Part shown: positions 56,235-64,000 of the stretch, piece by piece
How positions within the stretch are numbered: position 1 is the first letter of the stretch
Layout: each line of letters starts with the position of its first letter
DNA from: an uncultured Paracoccaceae bacterium
GTDB taxonomy: Bacteria > Pseudomonadota > Alphaproteobacteria > Rhodobacterales > Rhodobacteraceae
Length of the DNA: 64,000 nt
Assembly (NCBI GenBank): GCA_947498985.1
Contig: CANMMF010000004.1
Coordinates: 310,001-374,000 of the forward strand
Direction of reading: 5' to 3'
The notes under the pieces: generated by a model
Seen by the model: only the letters and a program-made list of their open reading frames with translations
Databases searched by the model: none
Told to the model about the DNA's origin: nothing
Program-made: the position numbers and the translations under genes

Positions 56235-57245
56235 ATGCATATGACGATGCAAAAACATACCTTCAAGACGCTCTTGGCGGGTGCCGCGCTTGCCCTTGCC
56301 ACAGCGCTGCCCGCGCAAGCTGTCGAGATCAAGCTGGCCCACCCCAACGTGCCGGACCATCCCATGGGACAGGGCTTTGAATACTTCAAGGAACTGGTCG
56401 AGGAACGCTCGGGCGGCGAAATCGAAGTCACGATCTTCGACAGCTCCAAGTTCGGCAACTTTGACAGCGTCGTGCAGGGCCTGCAGAGCGGACTTCTGCA
56501 AATGGGTTCGGCTTCGACACCGAACCTTGCACCGTTCTCCAAGGACTTTCTGATTTTCGACATGCCCTTCCTGATCCCCAGCTATGAAGCTGCGGACTTG
56601 ATCACAGACGGTGAAATCGGAATGGAAGCTGCTCGCGCGCTCGAGCCGACGGGCATCATCGGGATGGGCTACATCGAGATCGGCTTTCGCCACAACTTCA
56701 ACAGCACCCGCTCGGTCGTAACACTGGCCGACATGGAGGGGATGAAAATCCGCTCGACGCCCTCCAAGGCGCACATTGCGACGCTGCAATCGCTGGGCGC
56801 GAACCCGACGCCGATTGCATGGAGCGAGGTCTATACCGCGCTGCAGCAGCAGACCGTCGACGGCATCGACATCGACCTCAATCTCGCATGGGCCAACAAC
56901 TTCCACGAAGTGACGGAAAACCTGACGCTCGTCGGGTCGCTCTACAGCCCGCACCTCGTCATGGCCTCGCAGATCTGGTGGATGGGCCTGTCGCCCGAGC
57001 ATCAGGAGATCATCGAGACGGCGTTTGCCGAAATGCAGGTCTTCCAGCGCACCAAGATCCGCGACAACGAAGCCGACATTCTGGAAAAACTCGCAGCCGA
57101 GGGCATGACCGTTGTCGAGCTTACGCCTGAAGAACGCGCCAAGTTTCAGGAAGCCTCGCAGTCTGTCGTCGCGGAGTTTGAAGCCGAGATCGGCGCGGAC
57201 CTGATCGAGAAGGCGAGAACCACAATCGCCGACGCCGGACTCTAA
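56235..57245 (+). CDS. dctP: TRAP transporter substrate-binding protein (DctP family)
   Basis: 336 aa from the ATG after AAAGGAC (MHMTMQKHTFKTLLAGAALA). A signal peptide ending AQA precedes VEIKLAHPNVPDHPMGQGF. DctP features are LQSGLLQMGSASTPNLAPF, IRSTPSKAHIATLQSLGANP, PIAWSEVYTALQQQTVDGID. It delivers substrate in the periplasm to the DctQM permease. The ligand cannot be read from sequence, but the genomic context suggests a carboxylate bearing sulfur or an amide. Confidence 0.9.
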   Translation: MHMTMQKHTFKTLLAGAALALATALPAQAVEIKLAHPNVPDHPMGQGFEYFKELVEERSGGEIEVTIFDSSKFGNFDSVVQGLQSGLLQMGSASTPNLAPFSKDFLIFDMPFLIPSYEAADLITDGEIGMEAARALEPTGIIGMGYIEIGFRHNFNSTRSVVTLADMEGMKIRSTPSKAHIATLQSLGANPTPIAWSEVYTALQQQTVDGIDIDLNLAWANNFHEVTENLTLVGSLYSPHLVMASQIWWMGLSPEHQEIIETAFAEMQVFQRTKIRDNEADILEKLAAEGMTVVELTPEERAKFQEASQSVVAEFEAEIGADLIEKARTTIADAGL

Positions 57246-57324
57246 GACGGCGTTTTGCAGCACTGGCTTTCGGCGGGGAAATGGCCTCGCCGGCGCCGAT
57301 CCCTGACTTTCGCGGAGCGCCCCC

Positions 57325-57804
57325 ATGCTGACAAAAATCGAGGAAATCGTCTCCTGCATCTGCATGGGAGTGATGGTCGCCGTCATCGGCATGCAGGTGT
57401 TCAACAGATACGTCCTGGGGTCTTCCCTGGTCTGGTCCGAGGAACTGGGACGCTTTCTTTTCATCTGGGCAGTATGGGTGGGATGCAGCCTTGCCATGCG
57501 CTCGGATCGTCACCTGCGCGTCACCGCGCTTGCAGAGTTCTCGGGCCCGCGCGTGCGTTTCGCGCTTGATGTCTTCGCACAGCTCGCGACCCTCGTATTT
57601 TGCGGGTTTGCCGTGGTCTGGGGTGTACAGATGATCAGTTTTCTTATGCGCACCGGCCAGGAGGCGCCCGCACTCGAAGTGCCGATCTACTGGGTCTACC
57701 TCGCCCTGCCCATAGGCATGGCCCTTATGGGCATTCGCTGCCTTCAAAACCTCTACGCGCTCTTCACCGGGCAAAGAAAGGACGCCTCGGAGGCGTCGTA
57801 TTGA
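57325..57804 (+). CDS. dctQ: TRAP transporter small permease (DctQ family)
   Basis: 159 aa with four membrane helices. Family signature: MQVFNRYVLGSSLVWSEELGRFLFIWAVWVG...RSDRHLRV. It lies 79 bp after dctP and 28 bp before the large permease. It forms the membrane complex with DctM. Confidence 0.92.
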   Translation: MLTKIEEIVSCICMGVMVAVIGMQVFNRYVLGSSLVWSEELGRFLFIWAVWVGCSLAMRSDRHLRVTALAEFSGPRVRFALDVFAQLATLVFCGFAVVWGVQMISFLMRTGQEAPALEVPIYWVYLALPIGMALMGIRCLQNLYALFTGQRKDASEASY

Positions 57805-57832
57805 CCCCTCACCACCGATTGGAGCCAGCGCC

Positions 57833-59098
57833 GTGACCATCGCCCTTATCTTCATCGCTCTCTTTTTCCTGCTGGTCCTTGGCGCACCCATCGGGGTCGC
57901 CATCGGGTTGAGCGTGATCCTCGGGATGCTGCTCGACGGCATTCCGTCGATCTTCCTGGTGCAAAAGCTCGTCACATCGCTGGACAGCTTTCCCCTTCTC
58001 GCGGTGCCGTTCTTCATCATGGCCGGCGAGATCATGCAGAAGGGCAGCATGGCCGAGCGCCTTCTGGCCCTGTCGCGGAGCCTTGTGGGACATATCACCG
58101 GCGGCACCGCGCACATCTCGGTTCTCACCAGCCTGTTCTTCGGCGCGCTTTCGGGCTCGTCTCCGGCAACCGTTGCCGCGGTCGGGGGCATCATGGTGCC
58201 CAAGATGAAGGAAGAGGGCTACGACACAGGCTACGCGACGGCCGTGGCCACGTCGGCCGGGTGCCTTGGCGTCATGATCCCGCCAAGCGTTCCGTTGATC
58301 ATTTACGGCACCACGGCGGGCCTTTCGGTTGGCGACCTCTTCATTGCGGGAATTCTGCCCGGTATCTTCGTCGGTCTGTCGCTGATGATTTGCGCCTATG
58401 TCATCGCAAAGCGTCGCGGCTATACCACGACCAGCGAACGCGCCCCGGTCAGCGAGATCGGCCGCTCCTTCATCGGGTCGATCCACGCGCTCATGGTCCC
58501 CATCATCGTGCTGGGCGGCATCTACGGCGGGATCATGACGCCCACCGAAGCGGGCGTGAGCGCTGTGGCCTACGCGCTCTTTGTCGAGACCGTCATCCTC
58601 CGTGCCATCGGGTTCCGTGAAATCTGGCAGATTCTGCGCTCGACCGTCCTGACCACGGCGTCGATCTTCTTCCTGGTGGCAACCGCGACGGCGCTTGGTC
58701 AGATCCTGCTGTTCAATTCGGTGCCGGACATGATGGTCGATCTGATGACCTCGATCTCCGACAACCGGTATGTTCTGCTCGTCCTCATCATCGTGTTGCT
58801 GCTTGTTGTCGGCACGTTCATGGACGCGCTGGCCAATATCCTGATCCTGACGCCCCTTCTCCTGCCCGTGGTCCGCGAAGTGGGGATCGACCCGATCCAT
58901 TTTGGGATCGTGATGATTGTCTCGATTGCCATCGGCTTCCTGACCCCGCCGGTTGGCGTGAACCTCTTTGTCGGCTGCTCGATTGGTCAGATCTCGATCG
59001 AGCGCCTCTCGGTCGCCGTCATGCCGTTCCTCGGCGCAATGATCCTTGCGCTGCTGGTCCTGGCCTTTGTGCCCCAGATCAGTCTGATCTTGTTGTGA
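57833..59098 (+). CDS. dctM: TRAP transporter large permease (DctM family)
   Basis: 421 aa from a GTG start preceded by TTGGAGCC. Many membrane helices; family landmarks are PLLAVPFFIMAGEIMQKG, FFGALSGSSPATVAAVG, SAGCLGVMIPPSVPLIIYG and FLTPPVGVNLFVGCSIG. It is the Na+-coupled permease subunit. Its stop overlaps the amidase start (GTGA), showing that import and amidase action belong to one operon. Confidence 0.94.
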   Translation: MTIALIFIALFFLLVLGAPIGVAIGLSVILGMLLDGIPSIFLVQKLVTSLDSFPLLAVPFFIMAGEIMQKGSMAERLLALSRSLVGHITGGTAHISVLTSLFFGALSGSSPATVAAVGGIMVPKMKEEGYDTGYATAVATSAGCLGVMIPPSVPLIIYGTTAGLSVGDLFIAGILPGIFVGLSLMICAYVIAKRRGYTTTSERAPVSEIGRSFIGSIHALMVPIIVLGGIYGGIMTPTEAGVSAVAYALFVETVILRAIGFREIWQILRSTVLTTASIFFLVATATALGQILLFNSVPDMMVDLMTSISDNRYVLLVLIIVLLLVVGTFMDALANILILTPLLLPVVREVGIDPIHFGIVMIVSIAIGFLTPPVGVNLFVGCSIGQISIERLSVAVMPFLGAMILALLVLAFVPQISLILL

Positions 59099-60462
59099 CG
59101 CCGCATTGGAGGCAAACCGAGTGGGCGGACGGCATCGGCGCGTTTGCGGCGCGACTGCGCCGTGGCACGACAACGGCGCGCGCCGCGACCGAGCGGTCAT
59201 TGGCACGGATCGCCGAGCATGACGGGCAGATGCAGGCCTTCGTACATGTCGCCGCGGACGCAGCCCTCGAACAGGCGGACCGCGCGGATGCGCTTCTGGC
59301 TGACGGCACCGACCTTGGCCCGCTCATGGGGGTGCCGGTCGGCATCAAGGACCTTTTCGCGGTCGAAGGGATGCCCACGCGGGCTGGCAGTCGGCTTGAT
59401 ATCTCGCATGCCATCGGGGCCGAGGGCCCCTTCGTGGCTCGATTGCGCGCGGCCGGCGCGGTTATTCTCGGGAAATGCCGCACGATCGAATTCGCGGCTG
59501 GCGCACAGAACATAAGCCACCCGACGCCCTGGAACCCCGCGGATCCGGCGACCCACCGTAGCCCCGGTGGTTCCTCCAACGGCTCGGCAACAGCAGTTGC
59601 TGCTGGATATTGCCCGTTGGCCATCGGGTCGGACACGGGCGGTTCGGTGCGCGCTCCGGCGGCACTCTGCGGCCTTGTCGGGCACAAGTTCACGGCCGGG
59701 AACATCTCGCTCGATGGCATCTTCCCGTTATGCCGGACGCTCGACAGCATCGGTACGCTGACCGTGCACCCGTCCGATGCCTTTCTGGTTTACGATACGC
59801 TGTTCGCGCCCGAAGGCGCGGCCCGCCCGGAAATGCCACTCTCGGGGTGTCGTCTTGGTATTCCGCACGCGGACATGCTCGGGGAACTGGCGCCGGACGT
59901 GGCCGCAGCTTTCGACGACGTGATGGAGCGCCTGAGATCAGCAGGCGCGGAACTGACCCTTCTGGACTGGCCCACTTCGGACGACCTGGATGCGGTTGCG
60001 GCGGTCTTCGCAAACCTCGTTCCCGCCGAACTGGCCAACACACTCGGCGCTGCCCTTGTGGCGGGCGAAGCCGACAAGATCGATCCGGTCGCGATGCACC
60101 GTCTTGGCCCTGGCCGCGACATGATGCATCTCGACATGCAGTCTTTGCACGATGACCTGAGCCGAATGGCCAAAAGAACGCAGGAGCGCATGAAAGGCAT
60201 CTCCGCGCTGATCTATCCGACATCACCCATCACGGCGCCGCGGGTCGAAGACGTCATGACTCCGACCGCGGCAGTCGAGTTCAACGGCCGTGTTCTGAGA
60301 ATAACCCGCATGGTCAACGCCTATGGTCTTACGGCCTGCTCAGTCCCCCTTGCTCGCCCGCCGGGCGCGCTTCCAATTGGTGTTGATATCGCCATGCCCG
60401 CCGGCGAAGATCGGCGGTGTCTCGTCTTCGCGAACGCGGTTTCTGAGGCGAGGTCTGCCTGA
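59095..60462 (+). CDS. Amidase-signature family hydrolase
   Basis: 455 aa from a GTG start overlapping dctM. The Ser-cisSer-Lys catalytic set is complete: Lys in PVGIKDLFAVEG, Ser in RSPGGSSNGSATAVAAG and Ser in IGSDTGGSVRAPAALCG. It is cytosolic, with no signal peptide. The amide or ester substrate is unknown. Position at the end of a TRAP operon suggests it deacylates or deaminates the imported compound before or beside the PLP enzyme. Confidence 0.9.
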   Translation: MTPHWRQTEWADGIGAFAARLRRGTTTARAATERSLARIAEHDGQMQAFVHVAADAALEQADRADALLADGTDLGPLMGVPVGIKDLFAVEGMPTRAGSRLDISHAIGAEGPFVARLRAAGAVILGKCRTIEFAAGAQNISHPTPWNPADPATHRSPGGSSNGSATAVAAGYCPLAIGSDTGGSVRAPAALCGLVGHKFTAGNISLDGIFPLCRTLDSIGTLTVHPSDAFLVYDTLFAPEGAARPEMPLSGCRLGIPHADMLGELAPDVAAAFDDVMERLRSAGAELTLLDWPTSDDLDAVAAVFANLVPAELANTLGAALVAGEADKIDPVAMHRLGPGRDMMHLDMQSLHDDLSRMAKRTQERMKGISALIYPTSPITAPRVEDVMTPTAAVEFNGRVLRITRMVNAYGLTACSVPLARPPGALPIGVDIAMPAGEDRRCLVFANAVSEARSA

Positions 60463-60911
60463 GGCGGACATTGAAAAACCCTGGGCCACGCTCGGATCGC
60501 AACCTACGATGCCGGGATTCCTCGCAAGAAAAAGCATCCCTAGTGAGAGGTCTGAGGTGCCCCTAGTTTCTTAGGGTCAGGACCCATTGATCAGGCTCTA
60601 ACGTTCTGATTCATTGCTCGAAAAGCGAGCGGTGACATGAGCAATCTCTTCTGGCTTACGGATGCGCAGATGGCACGTCTTGAGCCCCTCTTTCCGAAGT
60701 CCCATGACAAGCCCCGCGTCGATGATCGGCGCGTTCTATCGGGGATAATCTTCATCAACCGCAATGGTTTGCGGTGGTGTGACGTACCCAAGGAGTAAGG
60801 CCCGCAAAAGACCCTCTTCAACCGCTGGAAGCGCTGGAGCGACAAGGGCGTGTTCGCTCGGATCCTTGTGGGGCTGGCCGCCGAGGAGCCCGAGAAGAAG
60901 ACGGCGATGAT

Positions 60912-60954
60912 CCCTCTCGGGACATCACTATCGTGATGCCCTGCCGGGCAAGGG
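60912..60954 (+). mobile_element. Two-hairpin micro-insertion, copy 1
   Basis: 43 bp inside the transposase, starting CCCTCT. Hairpin 1 is CATCAC-TATC-GTGATG; hairpin 2 is CCCTGC-CGG-GCAAGGG with one bulged A. Confidence 0.75.
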
Positions 60955-61315
60955 ACGCGACCTACCTGAAGACCCATCGCACGGCGACGAGCCTGCGGGT
61001 GAAAAAGGGGGGCGTGGACGCCTGATCGGTCGGACGAAGGGCGGCATGAACACCAAGCTGCATGCCATCTGTGACAGCCAGGGACGACCACTGAACCTGT
61101 TCGTCACAGCAGGGCAAGTCAGCGATTACATCGGCGCACGGGCACTGCTCGGCAGCCTGCCGAAGGTGGACTGGTTGCTAGCGGATCGCGGCTATGACGC
61201 CGACTGGTTCCGCGGAGCCTTGAAAGACAAGGGGATACGCGCCTGCATCCCGGCTCGAAAGCAGCGCAAGACGACCGTGAAATACGACAAGCGTCGATAC
61301 AAGCGGCGCAACCGC

Positions 61316-61356
61316 CCCTCTTGTGACATTGCTGCGCAATGCACTGCCGGGCAGTG
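61316..61356 (+). mobile_element. Two-hairpin micro-insertion, copy 2
   Basis: 41 bp starting CCCTCT. Hairpin 1 is CATTGC-TGC-GCAATG; hairpin 2 is CACTGC-CGG-GCAGTG. Excising it restores the transposase reading RRNR-IKIMFGRLKDW exactly. Confidence 0.8.
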
Positions 61357-61709
61357 ATCAAGATCATGTTCGGCAGGCTCAAGGACTGGCGCCGGATCGC
61401 CACCCGCTACGACAGATGCCCCAAGGTCTTCCTGTCAGCCATCGCCTTGGCCGCCGCCGTCATCTTCTGGCTATGACCATCGATGAGTCTGGACCCTAGA
61501 CGAGCGGACCTTAAGCATAATCTTGCTCGGGCGACTGCGGACAATTCCGGCGCCGATTGAAAACTTGCCGCTCATCGAACTCAGCAAACCGCCGACTTCC
61601 AAGAACAATCACTCCGATCCTCCACAAGCAGTTCCGAATGCAGTTGCTTGCAAACCGCGCTCAGCCGCAGGTCTTCACGCAGGACACGTTTCTCCGCGCC
61701 CAATCCCTT

Positions 61710-62222
61710 TCATTTCTCCGCAGAATTGCGATCGGGGCCTTCATCCCCGTCAGACGCGGCCAAGTGTGCAACGCGCCGGATGGCGTCGCGGGCGATCGCC
61801 ACATGGAACGGCATGATCGCCGTGAGATACAGGCGACCGGCGAGATTGTGGGGCCGGACCCATGTGGACAAGGTCACGCGGCCGCCGCGCGACAACACCG
61901 ATACACGAAAATTCAGATGCCGGTCATTGAAACCAGCGATAATCTCGTCAGCCGTTTCCGCTTCGACCGGAAAAACGCCCAACTTGTCAGGGGCCTCTGG
62001 GCCATTGGCCGACAATCCAAAAGGCGCGGTCAAGACATTCCGCAGACCCACAAGCAAACGAGCCCAACCAGGAAAACGCACAATTTCTTCCGCGGCCTGC
62101 CTGGGGGACGCATTGGCGCTGACGGTGTAGCTGTCCAGAAAATCACCCTCCGCAAAATACTGCTCGAGCAATGACCCCGTTGGAAGGTCGACCTTATCAA
62201 CCGATTTGAGCTGTCTTGCCAT
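61710..62222 (-). CDS. DUF2867-family protein
   Basis: 170 aa. The family landmarks are SLLEQYFAEGDFLDSYTV, FPGWARLLVGLRNVLTAPFGL and the C-terminal STWVRPHNLAGRLYLTAIMPFHVAIARDAIRR. DUF2867 domains are often fused to or located beside NAD-dependent epimerases; function unknown. It lies 96 bp downstream of the ECF sigma gene on the same strand and may be part of its regulon. Confidence 0.85.
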   Translation of the reverse strand: MARQLKSVDKVDLPTGSLLEQYFAEGDFLDSYTVSANASPRQAAEEIVRFPGWARLLVGLRNVLTAPFGLSANGPEAPDKLGVFPVEAETADEIIAGFNDRHLNFRVSVLSRGGRVTLSTWVRPHNLAGRLYLTAIMPFHVAIARDAIRRVAHLAASDGDEGPDRNSAEK

Positions 62223-62318
62223 CAGGATCTTTCAGGTTTCACAAGGCTTGTCCGAACGCAGGAAGGCGGCACGCCGAACCGGCGTCCGGCCTCTTCGTCG
62301 TCCAGTTCGAAACTGCCT

Positions 62319-63230
62319 TCAATGGAGCAAAAGCGCACCATCCCTCGAAGGTCGGATGCGCGTCTCGGTCAGCAGGTTGAGTTTGTCGGGATGCCGCATG
62401 ACGAACATGTGGCATGCGCGGCCCATCGGATCGTATGAAAAAGACACGGATGCATGCGCACCGCCAGCGTCTTCGACCAAGAGTCCGAGCAACCCGTTCA
62501 CCGTTCCCAACGTGAAATTCATGTCTTTCCAGACAGGCGAAAGAACCTCGGAGATGAACCGGGAAACACGCGTCGGCCCTTCGATCACGTGCCGGACAGC
62601 GATGACTTTACCACCGCTATCGGCGCGCAAGTCGGCATCGTCGCGTAGCATTTTTGCAAGGCCATCGGCGTTCCCGGTTCTCAAGGCCGATTGAAATGCG
62701 TCGAGCAACCGGATTTGCATCGCCTGATCTGGGATATGCCGCGCTTTGCCTTCGGCAACGAATGCGCGCGCCCGCGCGGCCAGTTTGCGGCAATTGGCGG
62801 CTTTCAGGTCCAGCACGGCGGCGACGTCCTCGAACGGCATTCCGAAGATATCGTGCAGAAGATAGGCCGCCCGCTCTTTTGGGGTCAGTCGCTCGAGCAA
62901 AAGCAGGAAAGCCGTTGTAAGCGATGATGCGATTTCCGCACGTTCTTCCGGCCCGCCGTCGAAATCTGTCTGGATCTGATCCGGAATCCAGGGGCCGACA
63001 TAGTCAAGGCGGGTTTTGTGCGCGGCCTTCAAACGATCAAGGCAGATGTTCGTGCACACCCGCGACAACCAGGCCGCGGGTGTATCGATGGCAGGCCCGT
63101 CATAAGTGGCCCATTTCAGATAGGTGTCTTGAACCGCGTCCTGCGCATCGCTGACCGAGCCGAGCATCCGATAGGCGATCCCTGTCAGGCGGGGCCGCAC
63201 GTCTTCGAATATCTCGGTCCTGTCGCCCAT
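62319..63230 (-). CDS. ECF41-type (SigJ-like) RNA polymerase sigma factor
   Basis: 303 aa. Sigma region 2 (RPRLTGIAYRMLGSVSDAQDAVQDTYLKW) and region 4 (RLTPKERAAYLLHDIFGMPFEDVAAVLDL) are followed by a long SnoaL-like C-terminal extension of about 120 residues, which is the ECF41 hallmark and replaces a separate anti-sigma factor. It starts one base after the stop of the carboxymuconolactone-decarboxylase-like gene, the standard ECF41 neighbour. Confidence 0.92.
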   Translation of the reverse strand: MGDRTEIFEDVRPRLTGIAYRMLGSVSDAQDAVQDTYLKWATYDGPAIDTPAAWLSRVCTNICLDRLKAAHKTRLDYVGPWIPDQIQTDFDGGPEERAEIASSLTTAFLLLLERLTPKERAAYLLHDIFGMPFEDVAAVLDLKAANCRKLAARARAFVAEGKARHIPDQAMQIRLLDAFQSALRTGNADGLAKMLRDDADLRADSGGKVIAVRHVIEGPTRVSRFISEVLSPVWKDMNFTLGTVNGLLGLLVEDAGGAHASVSFSYDPMGRACHMFVMRHPDKLNLLTETRIRPSRDGALLLH

Positions 63231-63231
63231 G

Positions 63232-63666
63232 TCAGTATTTCGACCTCTGCACCCGGTTCCACAGATTGATCATCCCGATGTCCGCGGTGATCAATGAGAC
63301 TTCGGCGTCGGAAAAATGGCTGAGAAGATCCGCGCGCAGCGGAGTGAAGTTACACCCACGATCAAGATAGGTCATCGCTTCGGTCCAGGCCAACGCGGCA
63401 CGTTCGGCGTCGGAAAAGACGTGCGCTTCACGCCACACGACAAGCTGGTCGAGCTTGTCCTGCGACACGCCGACCTTGCGGGCGTGGGCAAGGTGCATGT
63501 TTACACAGAATTCACACTGGTTGATCTGTGATGCCCGCAACTCAAGGAGGGTCGAGAGCGCCGGATCGAGGCCGAGTTGGGCCATCATCTGGTGCGTCTG
63601 TCCCAGGTGCGTATAAAGCGACGGCTGCAAGGTTTCGTAGCTCATGGGTTCGACTGTGTCTTTCAT
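63232..63666 (-). CDS. Carboxymuconolactone decarboxylase-like (AhpD-like) protein
   Basis: 144 aa from the ATG giving KDTVEPMSYETLQPS; ATGs at 63693 and 63699 are in frame but overlap the predicted promoter. It has the CxxC-containing motif SQINQCEFCVNMHLAHARKVG with the proton-relay His, and a C-terminal FSDAEVSLITADIGMINLWNR helix. It may act as a peroxide- or disulfide-linked redox protein. It is the usual target gene of the adjacent ECF41 factor. Confidence 0.88.
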   Translation of the reverse strand: MKDTVEPMSYETLQPSLYTHLGQTHQMMAQLGLDPALSTLLELRASQINQCEFCVNMHLAHARKVGVSQDKLDQLVVWREAHVFSDAERAALAWTEAMTYLDRGCNFTPLRADLLSHFSDAEVSLITADIGMINLWNRVQRSKY

Positions 63667-63699
63667 GGATCCATCCAATTCGTTGCGTTGCATGTACAT

Positions 63700-63726
63700 G
63701 ACGAACGGGACGGGCCGAATGTGACG
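63700..63726 (-). promoter_or_regulatory. Candidate ECF41 promoter
   Basis: On the minus strand CGTCACA (63726-63720) and CGTC (63703-63700) are separated by 16 bases. This matches the published ECF41 pattern TGTCACA / CGTC but for the first base. It points into the AhpD-like-sigma operon. Confidence 0.6.
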
Positions 63727-63742
63727 CGGACGGTCAGGAAAA

Positions 63743-64000
63743 TCATCCGGGCTGCTGGCAGCGCGCGGTGACTTCGATCTCGATCTTCATGCGAGGGTCG
63801 GCGAGCCCGGCAGCAAACATCGTCGCCGCTGGACGGACGTCGCCGAACCAGGCCCGCAGAACCGGCCAGCATGCGGGAAAGTCATCGGCGTCGGGCAGGA
63901 TGTAATGCACCCGCACGACATCGGCGATCGAAGCCCCCGCCTGCGTCAGGGCCCAGGCGATGTTCCGAAGGCACTGCTCGGCCTGTTCGGCGACATCCGC
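63743..64000 (-). CDS. RidA/YjgF-family protein (5' partial)
   Basis: The last 85 codons are visible, open to the window edge; the start lies beyond 64000. Family features: AEQCLRNIAWALTQAGASIA, DVVRVHYILPDADDF, PAATMFAAGLADPRMKIEIE. The family is known to deaminate reactive enamines or imines, but this divergent member's substrate is not predictable. It reads in the same direction as the ECF41 operon and ends just before its promoter. Confidence 0.85.
   Translation of the reverse strand, partial: ADVAEQAEQCLRNIAWALTQAGASIADVVRVHYILPDADDFPACWPVLRAWFGDVRPAATMFAAGLADPRMKIEIEVTARCQQPG

Larger units (their letters stand above)
60637..61476 (+). pseudogene. IS5-family transposase remnant
   Basis: It begins MSNLFWLTDAQMARLEPLFP. 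An in-frame TAA at 60796-60798 replaces the expected Tyr codon after DVPKE. The first micro-insertion sits after TAMI and before ATYLKTHRTATS. A slippery A5G6 tract near 61000-61012 marks the frame change typical of this group. The second frame (GGMNTKLHAICDSQGRPLNL...RRYKRRNR) is split from IKIMFGRLKDWRRIATRYD by the second micro-insertion. Confidence 0.82.
60572..61498 (+). mobile_element. Inactive IS5-family (IS427-type) insertion sequence
   Basis: Imperfect terminal inverted repeats begin TAGGGTC on the left (60572) and, read from the right end, TAGGGTCCAGACTCATCGAT. About 927 bp including two 41-43 bp micro-insertions, which leaves roughly 843 bp, the usual size for this group. I could not define a target duplication confidently. 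Confidence 0.78.

Overview
The window looks like a chromosomal segment of a high-GC marine alphaproteobacterium of the Rhodobacteraceae / Roseobacter group. The evidence is the gene content: heterotetrameric sarcosine oxidase, an RTX-Hint protein, a DctPQM TRAP transporter, pntAB, tatABC followed by a DUF815 ATPase, CcmI, DUF1289 and DUF2125 proteins. Strong SD sequences and many 4-bp ATGA/GTGA gene overlaps fit this. The assignment comes from family knowledge only; no database search was run.

Layout. 0-43.5 kb is ordinary, densely coded core genome: alpha/beta hydrolase-OsmC fusion, bioY, pntAB, a small methyltransferase, a degenerate MBL-fold protein, a TetR gene divergent from an isoquinoline-oxidoreductase-like molybdenum hydroxylase, an RTX-Hint protein, tatABC, a WYL regulator, malate synthase G, an Atm1-type ABC exporter, a LysM protein, LOG, RarD, Fe-SOD, soxBDAG, ccmI, ruvX, an enoyl-CoA hydratase/SDR pair, a DUF2125 protein, a 2OG-dioxygenase-like protein and dusA.

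43.5-53.6 kb is a decayed integrative/plasmid-type island beginning right at the 5' end of dusA. It holds a broken tyrosine-recombinase gene, DUF932, a broken parB, a toprim protein, DUF2493 and DUF736 genes, plus two lower-GC cargo ORFs. The integrase and parB genes are interrupted by small palindromic elements: two related copies of one family and one 97-bp MITE-like palindrome.

54-60.5 kb is a catabolic unit: a LysR regulator divergent from a PLP desulfhydrase/sulfo-lyase-type enzyme, a complete TRAP transporter and an amidase, with a perfect 7-5-7 inverted repeat between the divergent genes. 60.57-61.5 kb is a dead IS5/IS427-type insertion sequence. Besides a nonsense mutation, it carries two 41-43 bp micro-insertions that share a two-hairpin architecture and differ by compensatory changes in the stems. 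61.7-64 kb holds DUF2867, an ECF41-type sigma factor, a carboxymuconolactone-decarboxylase-like protein with an ECF41-like promoter in front of it, and a partial RidA-family gene.

The most unusual content is the small palindromic elements (43.9-44.2, 47.5, 60.9 and 61.3 kb). They are seen as insertions inside recognisable reading frames, so their edges can be mapped almost to the base. I saw no rRNA, tRNA or CRISPR array.
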